Shown here piece by piece: positions 1-11,136 of a stretch of 64,000 nucleotides of DNA. This DNA is from Chrysoporthe austroafricana (lineage: Eukaryota > Ascomycota > Sordariomycetes > Diaporthales > Cryphonectriaceae): the NCBI GenBank assembly GCA_001051155.2, contig JYIP02000008.1:682001-746000 (forward strand). The letters are read 5' to 3'. Within the stretch, counting starts at the first letter, position 1. Each line of letters begins with the position of its first letter. The translations under genes were made by a program, and so were the position numbers. The notes below the pieces were generated by a model. The model was not told the origin of the DNA. It was given only the letters and a program-made list of their open reading frames with translations, and did no database searches.

Positions 1-3000
1 CAGGCTCTGGGTGATACGGTCGTCTCAGCGCTCCTTGGTCAAAGTGTTAGACCACCTCAGTATTAGCCTGAATTAGCTGTTCGTCACCGCGACTCGTTTT
101 GTTGGATATGCGCCGCTATGGAGCTATAAGATCGGATCTCTCTGCGGCTTCGTGAAGACCACCAACTAATCTGTCGGCGCAACGCGCACCCGGGGGTGGA
201 GGCTGATGGGTTATCCTCTGTGGACTTTCACAGATGGCGGACCGGGAGATGCCGTCATCCTAGTCAGGATCTGATCTTAATTGACTGGGGACGGTCCAGG
301 CACCCAGGGTCTTCTTCGTGGCCTGTGCATACCTGTCGTATCGATCGACGTCTTGCGAGGCGAAATTGCTTTTTCTTCTGATTCCACTTGCAGGTGTCAA
401 CGGCAAGCTGCAGAAACACCTCGACCGCGGCAACGACATCGCAGCCTCCAGGTTCGAGGAGACCGCGGGCGGATCCAAGATATCGCCAGTAGTCGGCCTA
501 TCAAGTGCGTCGGACCATGGACGGCGGAATAAGCGCGCTTATTTCGAATGCAATCCTTCCTTTGAGAACTTTCTGTCCAACGAGCCTGTCGCCATCTGGG
601 CGTCTTCCTCGTCAATCACCAATGTCTGTCTAGGCAGCGCGACCCTGGTCGGCACTCGCTGTCGGTTGGTCTCCACCATGCATGCAGGAGAAAAATTTGT
701 CCAAAGAGGGACAATATGTAAGTACTTCACATGTACCAAGTATCTTTGGCAAACCGTTCACATACGACGCTCCAGAGCACTGTGTTACACTAGCTTTGGG
801 ACAGGTTCGGATAATGCGGTCATTTAGACGGCTGCGAATGCCAATGCGGCCTGTTTCGCGGGTCTGTTGCCTCGTCGTGGACGACGCGTCTCTTCTCCAT
901 GGCGCACATCCCGCCCACGGCAGGCGTCGTAGCAGAGGCTCTCTCTCCCCTCCTCTTCAACACCACATGCATATTCAAGCTGTGGTGGAACATGGGCCTG
1001 CAGAGGGCACATCGTCGAGCGGGAGTAAGGGACGGGGAGCAAGGGAGATGCATATCCGGCCCTCCACCATTTCAAGGAACCAGAATCCACACATGGAGAT
1101 CCTCCGGGGCCTGCAGAAATGGTGCAGCTCAATCTCTCTCGGACCGCGACGACCTTCCCAAATGTCTCAACCGAACGGCTTCTACGCATGCTTTCGAGAC
1201 TTTTCCAACATGACGGCCTGTTTCCCCAATTCAAACACGTATTATGCGAGTGGTGCGATCATTCGTCCTGTCCCATGGTGCAAGCTCGCAAATCGCACCA
1301 TATATCAAGCGGAATCGCCTCATTCTACCTAGGTCACCGTGGCTAAGACGTCCACGTCGAAGCCCAAAGCTTTAGCTATGCATATATACATGCAGGTCCC
1401 CAAATCCTTCTCAGAACCTTACTGGGATGAATATTGCAACATACAGTGATCCTGCTATAGACCACTTAGCCGGTGACAGGAGCTGGTCAGCGGCTCAATC
1501 ATGTACCGAAGACGGGGGGGGGGCTACGACTGGCATTCGGCTGCCGAGCGACTCGTTATGGAAGCACGTCTGGACTTCTGGACGTTCTCAGGGGAGGGGG
1601 GGATGAACCGGAGAACCTTGCCGGCTGCAGCTGCAGCCCCAAGTATGTACTTCAGACTACCTCACCCCAGTCCAGGGCGTCCGGCCGCAGGATCCGGCCT
1701 CCTGGGCCGATGGAACATGCGGGCTCGGGCCTCAAGAGTGTTAGTGGCCTTCGCTCGGATACCTAATACGAAAATAGAGGTTCTCGTAGGAAGAATCGTC
1801 TTCGGCGCATGGATATGACAGCGACCCTAACACCAATTCAACATCCTTGGCTCTATACGTGGCAGGTGGGCGAGGACGAATTGCGCCCCAGACGACCCAG
1901 ACGAAGCACGATTCCACAATCGCAGCGAGCCCCATCCTGTCCCCATCAACGCATTGGCCAGTAGGGCCAAGGCACACTGAACATCATTGCGGCCTCTAAT
2001 GCATATCCTTTCTTACCTGGTCGATCAAGCCCTTCTCTCCGAGAAGGTCCCAAATTATGTCACAAATTTAGGAAGACCCGAAAGTGATCCTCGCCTCTTC
2101 ACTAGCCTGCTCGGAATCGCATCTCCGTCCAGTCACAGCCATTCGTGCAAGAACCGATGTCTCCCGCATCATCATAAAGCATAAAACCCCTTCCATCTGC
2201 TTTCGAGAAAGGTAAATGTTCACCGTGTCTGCGGTCTGGGGCCTTCTCCTTCCTCTTCGGAACTGAATCTGGGGCTGGCCTCGGACGACATGGTTCGGGA
2301 TTATGACGCCCTGTTACATTGATCCATTGCAAACTCAGCCATGGAGACAGACGATCGGCGCTTGGACTTGTGTCTTTCTGCAGGGTCACCAACGCAATCA
2401 TGAATATGATGTCAATTCGGACCAATGTTCCGTCGACTCGGCGGTACCAGCGATCTCGATGTCATCAGACCGTCAGGTATCCTGCTGAGTATTGATACTT
2501 GCCCCATGAATGGCGGAGAAACAGCACGACCAGCTAATTGGCATAGGATGCCATCACGAAGGCAAGGATCATCGCTCCTTGTCTGGAGGCTGTATCTTGC
2601 CCGTGCTCGGACGACCTCGCTCGACCAACTCCATTACAGTCATTCAGACCACAGTCCGAAGTACAAGAATCGTTGTTTGGCTGATAGCATGGAGTCACGT
2701 ATCATGCTGCTCTAAGTATTCCTTTAGCACGACCTTCGAAAGCTTGATCAACTCTCAAAACTCATTAGTCGATTGTTCATCCATAGCAACGTGGAGCCCC
2801 TTCCCAATGCATCATAACAACTGGCCTGGTCGCAGACCCTTACGTCGTAAATGGCATTCTCCTCCTTACGAGCTCTTGTCATACTTCTACCAACGGGGAC
2901 TCCAGATCTCTGCAATATGTGGGAAAGAACCCGAATTGCGTTCGTGCTCTCTGAGCACACGCGCTCAGAAACCGCCTTCGTGGTGAGCGGCTATGCATTG

Positions 3001-5079
3001 ACTGAGAAGGGCTTCACATGATGTTCCTTTGGGCTGGACCGGACAGGAGCTGATATATCCACGATGCTTGCCTGAGCAATCAATGTTAAGATTATACGGC
3101 CTTCAACCGCGCTGAGGGGGCAATAAGGCTAACAATTGCATCCGGCGAGAGGACGCTCATGCCATATGATATGATGCTGATGTTCTTCTCGGCTGTTCAT
3201 GCGAATCGCACCTCCTACAATTCTGGTCTCGGTCGCCTGAGCTTGCTGGATGCCCTCGAAGACTTCATGCAGCCCAAGGTGTGGACGTTGTCGTGGCTCC
3301 GGACCCCACCGTTTGTGCCAACGAACTCACCGCGTGAGTAGTATCCTTAATGATCAAGGGTTGAAGGTATACGATGCCAAGGAGGCAGCCCAACGCGGTC
3401 GACAGCCAGCGCCGGGCCAGTGGATTCTGCGCTCGTGGAGGTTGGGCCCAAGGCCTGGCGCCCTGAACCAGGAGAACAGTGTCCCGGAGTCTCCTGGCAG
3501 CTACAGATTCGGACCCATCGTTGGAAGGGAACCCCGCCTAGCCAGGTCATCCAAAGAACACTAACAAAAGCGACGACTCGGAGGATCTCATGCAGTCTCA
3601 CGCAAAGCCGAGCTTAAGACGAAGGAGCTGTCAGCTGGGCCTATCCTCGGTCAGGGGCGTACATACTGTGTGCCAATTGCGGTCAGTGTCGCTCACCGGT
3701 GTCAGAATAGCAATTTCCTCCTGCGACCGCTGTCCCTGGAACACTGGCAGGGTCTGTACTGAGAAGCGTCGGTGTTTCCTGTCACCACTGTGAGCTGGCA
3801 GCCGGGGATGTATGCGCCAGCAGGACTGGCTGGCGCCGTACCATTGACAGCGATGTTCTCAAGTATGCATTAGATTGATCTCCCGAACGAGATGATATCT
3901 CACTATTCGATTCACTCGAGGGCGTTCAATATCCAATGGTTTGTTGGCTTATTGGGACTGACGTGCGATCACCTACGGACAAGTCCCCCTGGCACAGATT
4001 GCTAGGATACAGCTCACGACCAGACGACCTGAGGGATTGGCTGTCGTGCCAGACGGTCGAACTATCCGTGGAGGTCTCGAGAGATAGAGACAAACCTTTA
4101 GTTTAAGCAGATGGACATTCACCTCTCTGCGGCGATTTAATCGCAGCTCACATGGGCAAGTGCTCTCAGGCAAGTGGGCTTCCCGGAGAGGTGCCAACAC
4201 GTGAGAGGCTCTAGCGACGTGTAGAGACGATATCTGCTGTCAACCTCAGAGGCTTGACTTCATATCTTCGCTCCAACATCTGAAGAGGCCTACTGGCTAT
4301 ATTCTGGATGAGCGCCTCGAGCCATTCTGCCTACGAGGCATGATGCTGTGCATAGGCAGCGTCAAGCCGAGTCCAGAGCCATCGAGACAGTCGAGAGCTC
4401 TGATCTACGATGCAGCCGAGACCGGGGCAGCACTGCCTCCCTCTCCCCACGACGTCCAAGACAGCTCACACCCGGGTACAAGGCGTTGGGCAGCTTGTCT
4501 CCCTGTACGCTGCTGATACCCGTCTTGCCGAGGGACCGACTCCTCCCTGTGGGCGCTGCTGTCCGTCTCCAGCGACACTCGTGGGGGCATCACATCACGG
4601 TGATAAGCTCACGGCTAGGATTCGTGCCACGGATCGAAGAGAGAGCTCTTCGGGATGTGGACGGCATGCAGCTCCTCAAAGTAATCCTCTGCTGACAATT
4701 GACGTGCCGTTGCAGCCCTGGAAGGCCTACTGCCGCCAGCGTGAGCTATGGTCCGATAACTTCTTATGTCTCATGTACCACAGGTCTCGGCGGGAGGCCG
4801 TTGGTTCAGCCTCCGAGCCTACATACGAGAGGGCTTCTTCCTCCTTGCCGACGTGCGAGAAGGGGAGACAACGAGATCGTAATGCCATTCCGGCGAGCTG
4901 CTCGAAAGTCTGGTCCGCTGGCCGCGGAGCCAAGCCGGCTCCCGCTGTGGGCGCGACGGCGCCGTAGTTTAAGCGGCAGCCGTCGACGGTAGGCTAGGAA
5001 GCAGAGCTGGCAGCGGAACGGGCGGAACGCACAAACTCTAGGAGGGAATCTCAACCTGTCGGACAGGGGCAATGGCGAG
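1..5079. other. Gene-free left flank, no recognisable coding
   Basis: About 5 kb in which every open frame is short (mostly under 140 codons), frames on both strands interrupt each other, and no run of in-frame segments joined by plausible introns gives a domain I recognise. Base composition is moderate, so this is not an obviously RIP-collapsed AT-rich block. A few stretches (about 3160-3560, 3970-4110 and 4730-4870) read like short protein-like fragments, which could be remains of old genes, but none can be named. A poly-G run lies near 1516. Confidence 0.6.
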
Positions 5080-5186
5080 ATGAGGACGGCCGGCGCGGGG
5101 TCCCCTCACCTGTTCTCCTCCTCCAGCCAGCAGAGAAGGGGGCCACAGCTGCAGCCGGGCCGATTAGGCCAGGGTGGTGATAGGAA

Positions 5187-5230
5187 CAGCAGCAGCAGCA
5201 GCAGCGCCGGCAGCAGCAGCAGCAGCAGCA
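5187..5230. repeat. CAG trinucleotide repeat, two blocks
   Basis: Six CAG units at 5187-5205 and about seven at 5211-5230, separated by GCCGG. It lies in the GC-rich noncoding block and is likely length-variable. Confidence 0.9.
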
Positions 5231-7140
5231 TCACGACCACCGGGGGCGACCTGGGCGGGACAGAGCAGAGGCGGCCGGCGGAGAGGCACGCGCATGTGGT
5301 CGCCGCATGGGCCGACGACGGTGGCTCGCGGTGGGGCTCCCAGCCAGTCGCTGACGGGCCTCTGGGGGCAGCTCGCATCACAAGCCACCGACATGCGAGG
5401 ACCCGCATCGTTCGCCGCGGGAGGACCAGTTCGAGATGGGCCGTGGGGCGAGCAGGGCGAGGTGTGGGCAAGTGCCCAGCCAACCAGTAAGCAGGCAGGC
5501 ATCTGATGCATGCGGGCGCGGCCTGGCCGGCGCAGAGAGGTAAGTACGGACATACGGACTACCATAGTAAGTATGCAGAGCGCAGCAGACTGGAACGGGG
5601 AGGGGGAGAGAAGGGGGGGGGGCGGTCGGCGTGGGTTCTGGACTCCTGCGGCTGCTGCAGCTGCTGCCAACCGTGGGGCGCGGCGGCGCAGCGTGTGGCA
5701 GCCGACGAGCAGGCAGACAAGGCGTGACGGGCGGGCAGGACGAGCAAGCAGACATGTGACCCCCCATCGGCGGGATCTGATGGAGGGCAGGAGGAAACGA
5801 TCGCAATCAACTTCAGACGAAGAGGGGTCATTTGTTCTTCTGAAACATCTGGTCTTGGGTCCCGCGGCGAGAGTGCGATGGGCCGGCGCATTGTCGCCAG
5901 AGTCACATTCGCAACGCCTGGAGCGGTAATTTGGCGGGGAGAAGACACCTGAGGGCCGCCCCCACAGGAGGCCCACTGATGAACAGGGGCAGGAAAGGTT
6001 CCGCGCGTGTGTTCCCCATATTCTGGAGCCAGGCTTGGGGGGGGGCGCGCCCGGGGTCGGAACGCTCTGAGGCCCGCCCGGGCGGGCACGAGCAGAGACG
6101 CGAAGGAGAACCTGGGCGAGGAGGGGGCGAAGGGGGGTGATAGATATATTGCGATGGTCGTACGGCGCGGCACGGCCACGATGCGGCCAGCAGCTGCGCC
6201 AGCAGGTCTGACAGCCATCACGGGGCCGCGGCAGCGAGCGCGCGAGAGGGCGCCGCGAGGTTCAGTACATACCTACTTGTGGGTCCTGTCAAGCCAGGCG
6301 GCCCAGAAGCCGACCGCGAGTTCAATAGTGCTCTTGACGAGATGAGGCCCCTGTTCGTTTCGAGCTTTGGCGAGGGCGCGGGAGAGAGGGAGAGGCATTT
6401 TCGCTGTCGGTGCCTCCGTGTCCCTCGTCGTCCTCCAACGGCGGCGGGCAGAGGGCGCTGCAGCGAAACCAGCCCACCGACGCCTGCTCGGCAGCGCTCT
6501 CAGCCATCCACAACAACAGCATGACTGACAGGCACCACCAACGCGACGGCAGCCATAAGGGGGCAGGCCGTCGAGCATCACTCAACACCGGCCCACGGGC
6601 CCCCGGACCCGACGCCCTGGCGATTGGAGGAGAGCCCCCCTGCAGAATCCTCCCAGCGGCGCCAGAGCCCAATCAAGACGGCGCCAGCCTCCCCCACGCC
6701 GACACGGCCGCTTTGAGTTTTTCCCAACCCACCCGGAGGCGGTCAAACACCGCCCCTCGACGAGATTTGGGATGTGGAGGGGTTGTGGGCTGCGCCGGCG
6801 AGCCTGTGGCCCCCCTGGGTGGGGTGCGGCGTGCGGCGTGAGGCTGCAAACCTTACTCAGGCGTGGCCGGATTGGTACGGAGCCGAGCGCGCAGAGGAGC
6901 ACACGACGGGGACGGGATGGGACGAGGGCAGGCGAGCAGCACGCTGCGGGCTGGCGTCTGGCGTCCGCAGTCCCATCTCGCAGCATCCGTAACACCGCCT
7001 CTCGAGACGACGACCTCAAGAGGGAAAGGTCGGGACGCCGATGGGACACAGGTGCTGCAGACCTCAGGAGACCGCGTGAGATTGAGATGTCGACGGTCCT
7101 GGACAATTCCCGCCCTTCCGGACGCGCGCCTGGGTGTGTT

Positions 7141-7202
7141 TGTCTGTCTGTCTTGTCTGTCCGTCTGTCCGTCTGTCCGTCTGTCCGTCTGCCTGTCTGT
7201 CT
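7141..7202. repeat. GTCT/GTCC tetranucleotide microsatellite
   Basis: Interleaved GTCT and GTCC units run across about 60 bp in the upstream region of the gene at 8062. They are not in a supportable reading frame. Confidence 0.85.
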
Positions 7203-7471
7203 ACCTCTGCCCGCCTGTCCCCTCCTCTGCCAGCTGCTGCTCGTGCCGACGCCGCGCGCTGCTACGGTGCCATGGGCGCCAGGGGACCGGCGCACATGTG
7301 AGAGCCTGCGGGATATACCACGTTACCACATGCCGTGTACATAGTAGTGCGCAGTAGAGTGATCCAAGTACTTGTGTATTGTATGTACCCTTCGTGCCGC
7401 ACTATTACCGGCCTGGGCTTACACACCGACTCGGCTTGCCGTCCGCTCCGTGCGCCTAGTGCGGGCAGGTT

Positions 7472-7493
7472 AGGATCAGGATCAGGATCAGGG
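7472..7493. repeat. GGATCA hexanucleotide repeat
   Basis: Three full GGATCA units plus a partial one, 5' of a pyrimidine-rich leader. Confidence 0.8.
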
Positions 7494-7513
7494 TCGGTCG
7501 GTCGTCAGCCCTC

Positions 7514-7568
7514 CTCTGCTCTGCTCTGCTCTGCCCTGCCCTGCCCTGCCCTGCCCTGCCCGGCCCTG
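7514..7568. repeat. Pentanucleotide tract (CTCTG)4(CCCTG)5 plus two units
   Basis: Eleven pentanucleotide units: four CTCTG, five CCCTG, one CCCGG and one CCCTG. The step from CTCTG to CCCTG suggests expansion after a single T/C change. It is part of the pyrimidine-rich region before the gene at 8062. Confidence 0.9.
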
Positions 7569-8061
7569 CCTTGCTCCTTAGGCCCTCATCTCTCCTCTTT
7601 TGAACATCAACAACCCCCCTCCCGCGTCTCCCCTCCTCCTCCTGGTGTCATCTATACCCTCTCGTGCCTCCTGGCGACCTCGATCCGTCCTGCGACCGTC
7701 CAGACAGCCTCCTCGTCTTTCTTGATTCCGTCGCGATCTCCTCCTCTGCACCGATCTGCACTTGTACCTGATTCCGGCGCCGCGTCATAGTGAGGAGGAG
7801 CCCACCACAAAACAACCCCCCCTTCCCCGTTCCGGAACCGAACTTGCCGGCAATACCCTCTCGTTATGTCCCAGCCTGCGAACGCCCTCCTCTGAGCCGG
7901 CCTGGGCGGGTGCGACCGCCACGAAGGCCACCCCTCTTCGTGGCCCTCGAGGTTGTTCTGCCTCCCCCTCCCGTAGGATATAGGATATAGGACAGAGGAC
8001 ACAGCCACGCCATAGGATCACAGGCAGCCGCTCCCTTTCCTGAGGGCACCCAGGGCCCTCC

Positions 8062-9690
8062 ATGGTACACCACATGACCGTCAAGATGGCCAGCCTCTCG
8101 GATCTGGCGAGCCATCACCACCACCACCACCACCACCACCACTCCAACAAGATAACAAAGCAGCCCCGCGGGGGCAAGATGGTCAAGCCCATCCTGAAGC
8201 GGCTCGCCTCCTCGTCGTCACCCAAGAACTCGCTCGACCTGGACAGGGGATGGGAGGACCAGACGGTAGACCTCGGTTATGGAGCGAACAGCACGTACGA
8301 GTCGGGGCGCCCCAGCATGTCCCCCTCCGTCCGCGACGTGAGCTTCCAGTTCCCCCCCTCGTGGGAGCCCTCCGGCTACGCCGGCGGCTCCGCCGGCGGC
8401 GGCGGCTGCGGCTCTGCGACGGGCTCGGGTGCGACAACGCCAGTGCTGGAACCGACGTCGTCAATACACGTAGGCGTGACGTCCAGCGCGAGGAACCTCA
8501 GCCGCGGCAGGTACCAGCACGCGCGGTCGGCGTCGGCCACCTCGCACGTCTCGATAGGGACCAACGGAAGCAGCCACCGGCCGGGCGGCTCCTTTGTGCA
8601 CCCGTTCCAGCAGACGCCGCGCACGCACACCCCGCCGCTGACCTACGCCAACTCGTTCACCTCGTTCGAGCGCGAGAACAACCCCGCCAGGGACTACTCC
8701 CCCACCATCATCACCGAGAACGACGACGACGACGACGACGAGCCCGACAACCCCGGCTCGGCCGCCGCCTCCCAGTCACTCGGCGCCTCCCACCTCCACA
8801 GGCCCCAGCCCAGCAACAGTCACTCGACCGCGAGCCTCAGGCGGCCCTCGCTCGCGAGCCAGCGGACCTCTTCACTGTCCGACATACGCAGCCACAGCAA
8901 CAGCAACAGCGGCGCACCCAACGGCTACAACCCGCCCCTGCGCGTCAACACGACCCCCAACTTCCCCCGCTCGGTCCCGGCGTCCTCGAGGCTGGCACAT
9001 GGATCCCTCAGCACGGGCAACTCGCACTCGAACTCCGACCTGCACCTCAACATCAGCCCCGGCGACTCGCCGCGGCCGTCCCTCCACCTCGCGAGCCCCA
9101 CCACCGCCAGCACGACCGCCATGTCGCCGCTCCGCACCAGCCTGGACGGCGCCTTCCGGCTGCGCTCCCGCAGCGAGGTCGAGACGGGCGCGCGCCAGGA
9201 CATCCGCGAGGCGCGCCGCAAGTTCGAGGAGAACGAGCGCATAAAACAGGAGAAGTACGAGGCGGAGCAGCGCCGCAAGCAGGAGCGCAGGCAGGAGAAG
9301 GAGAGGGCCGCCGCCGCGCGCAAGAACACGGGCGGCAGCGACATGTCGAGCATGGGCCGGTCGTCCTTCACGCGGAAGCGCTCGCCGCAGCTCGCCTCGG
9401 CCGTCGGCAGCATCTCGAGCGCCCGGCGAACCAGGTCGGGCGACTCGGCCAACTACCACGGGACCACCGCCGTCATCGACGAGAAGGCCGAGGGCGCCGG
9501 CACAGGGTTCCTCAGCAGTAACTACGAGAGCACGGCGGACGGCGCCGCGCCCAGCCTGGGACACGACGTCCACGACATCCGCTTCGAGGCGCCCATGCGC
9601 TCCGCCACGGCCAAGAGGAAGACGCAGAGCTACTGGACCTCGTTCGTCCTCTGGTTCCGCACCCGTCTATTGAAGCTGGGCCGGCGGTAG
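8062..9690 (+). CDS. Low-complexity fungal protein with His10 tract and basic C-terminal tail
   Basis: Single-exon frame of 542 aa with an ATG start; a second ATG lies four codons on and a third eight codons on, so the exact start is uncertain. I recognise no catalytic domain. Residues 18-27 are ten consecutive histidines encoded by CAC/CAT repeats. The middle is rich in Ser, Pro, Thr, Asn and Gly, with a Gly/Ala-rich block near 110-130 and an acidic run near 220. Around residues 380-425 lies a highly charged Arg/Glu/Lys/Gln segment that should form a long single helix or coiled coil. The protein ends with an aromatic/hydrophobic then basic tail (YWTSFVLWFRTRLLKLGRR), perhaps a membrane-binding amphipathic helix. 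Third codon positions are very GC-rich, supporting real coding. Other-frame reading of the same DNA is open only because of this bias. Probably a scaffold or regulatory protein; function unknown. Confidence 0.75.
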   Translation: MVHHMTVKMASLSDLASHHHHHHHHHHSNKITKQPRGGKMVKPILKRLASSSSPKNSLDLDRGWEDQTVDLGYGANSTYESGRPSMSPSVRDVSFQFPPSWEPSGYAGGSAGGGGCGSATGSGATTPVLEPTSSIHVGVTSSARNLSRGRYQHARSASATSHVSIGTNGSSHRPGGSFVHPFQQTPRTHTPPLTYANSFTSFERENNPARDYSPTIITENDDDDDDEPDNPGSAAASQSLGASHLHRPQPSNSHSTASLRRPSLASQRTSSLSDIRSHSNSNSGAPNGYNPPLRVNTTPNFPRSVPASSRLAHGSLSTGNSHSNSDLHLNISPGDSPRPSLHLASPTTASTTAMSPLRTSLDGAFRLRSRSEVETGARQDIREARRKFEENERIKQEKYEAEQRRKQERRQEKERAAAARKNTGGSDMSSMGRSSFTRKRSPQLASAVGSISSARRTRSGDSANYHGTTAVIDEKAEGAGTGFLSSNYESTADGAAPSLGHDVHDIRFEAPMRSATAKRKTQSYWTSFVLWFRTRLLKLGRR

Positions 9691-11136
9691 ACGGGCATCA
9701 CGACGCCGTCTGGGCTCGGCTTCTTCTCGTTGAGCCCCGGATAGTCCTTCTTGGCCAGGTGGCTGAGCAGAAGCACCCACCATCGAAACTACATAGCAAA
9801 GGACATAGGCGTCATATGTATCCGACCTTGAGTGGCCAAGGGGCGCTCTGGCGCGCAGACCGCTACTGCTCATCATCCCACATTTCACCGCACCCCACCA
9901 GCTGGTGACCAGTATTCATTACAATACAGCGATTCCGTCTTTGAAATTCCCTGATACACGATTGGCATTCGAATCTTCGACTCGAGCGCAAGGCATCGGG
10001 TTCCTCGTCTGTTTCCCAGAGCACCTCAGCCTTGTGCGTGCCGATGCCCTTCCATCACGACACAAACTTACAACAGATGGGAAGCACAGGAGCGCGGCGT
10101 GTGCGATCGCAGCATTGAGGCGCAAGAGCAGGTATTAGCCGGAGGTTGAATTGGAAAAACATCGTCTTTTCTTTTTTCCCCCCCATCCGCGAGGTGTTTG
10201 GTTCGGCTTCGGAAGGCAAGCAAACATTCTGATTTCGTGCTTTTGGGAGTTCTGTCGGTAAGGGGCGCAAAATAGCAACCTGTCACGGCCTCTACTCGGT
10301 TCGTAGCAGAGGCATGGATTTCGTGTATTGGGTGGACGGACGGGTTCCAGTCTTTGCATCCCCCTCAACTTTTACTATGGGGGGCACGGTTCGGCATTTT
10401 AGATACCAATGGCGATGGCCTCTGGTCGGGGAACGGGGGAGACAAATGGACACCGGTTTCTTGCACTGTTTGAGCGTGTCATAAATCGCTATGGCTTGTA
10501 GCAAAGGGCAGCAGTAGGTCGTGTCGTCGTTGTTCTGCGTACGGCCCACTCCTGGACTCTTCTTTTTTTTGCATGTGAAACCTCGTCTTCTCTCACCAGG
10601 TGCACCACCCCTGAATGCTCCCAACAGCCGAGGGACCTGCTGTGTCTATTAAGGTAAGGCAGCGAGGTGGGATGCGACATAATTACACGTCGCAGTGGCC
10701 CGAGCTCCCCGTCCTGTAACTGCAATGTCATACCTCGGTCAAGTGCTGGTGTGTGGCTACGGCAGCACAGTTTCGAGGTCTGAGGCTTGCACATCCGACG
10801 TCCTGTCCTGAGCTACAGGAGGAATATGACTTGAGCCGAGTCAATTGGGTCCGAGACAGAGCAACCTCGCAAGGTGTACGTTAAAATGTGTGTGGTCATG
10901 ATTGCCGTATCGTGATTGACGCTGGATGTTGACTCCCTCCCGGGCACCCGGGATGCTGAGTTAAGCACTTTCAGCTCAACTCAACTCTTCTATACTACGG
11001 CATCACCTCACCTCAGCTCACCGGCACAACCACCGTCCGACTCGACTGCGGATGCGCCGAGGTTTTTACCTAATCAGCTGATACAGACAACACTCCCGGC
11101 TCAGACGAGGAGGCCCGAACAGGCAGGCCGCAGCAA
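9691..11136. other. Intergenic region
   Basis: Between the His-tract gene and the amidase. There are only short conflicting open frames and homopolymer tracts (around 10170 and 10561). A pyrimidine-rich segment near 10970-11100 precedes the amidase start and fits a fungal promoter or leader. Confidence 0.6.

Larger units (their letters stand above)
5080..8061. other. GC-rich, repeat-laden upstream region
   Basis: A GC-rich stretch with CAG, GTCT/GTCC, GGATCA and CTCTG/CCCTG microsatellites and long pyrimidine-rich runs toward its right end, just before the gene starting at 8062. Overlapping open frames of 220-270 codons occur on both strands (for example 5164-5976, 5559-6221 and 6582-7295, all minus). 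They are compositionally Ala/Arg/Pro-rich, share the same DNA and contain no domain, so they look like by-products of low stop-codon density. The pyrimidine-rich part (about 7500-7760) is typical of fungal promoters and 5' leaders. Confidence 0.55.

Noticed and set aside
5164..7295. Three overlapping minus-strand frames of 220-270 codons
   Set aside because: They overlap one another, include microsatellites and are rich in Ala, Arg and Pro with no known domain, as expected from stop-poor GC-rich DNA.
8250..9521. 423-codon open frame overlapping the His-tract gene
   Set aside because: It is an out-of-register reading of GC-biased coding DNA; Arg/Pro/Gln-rich, no domain, and its start is unsupported.
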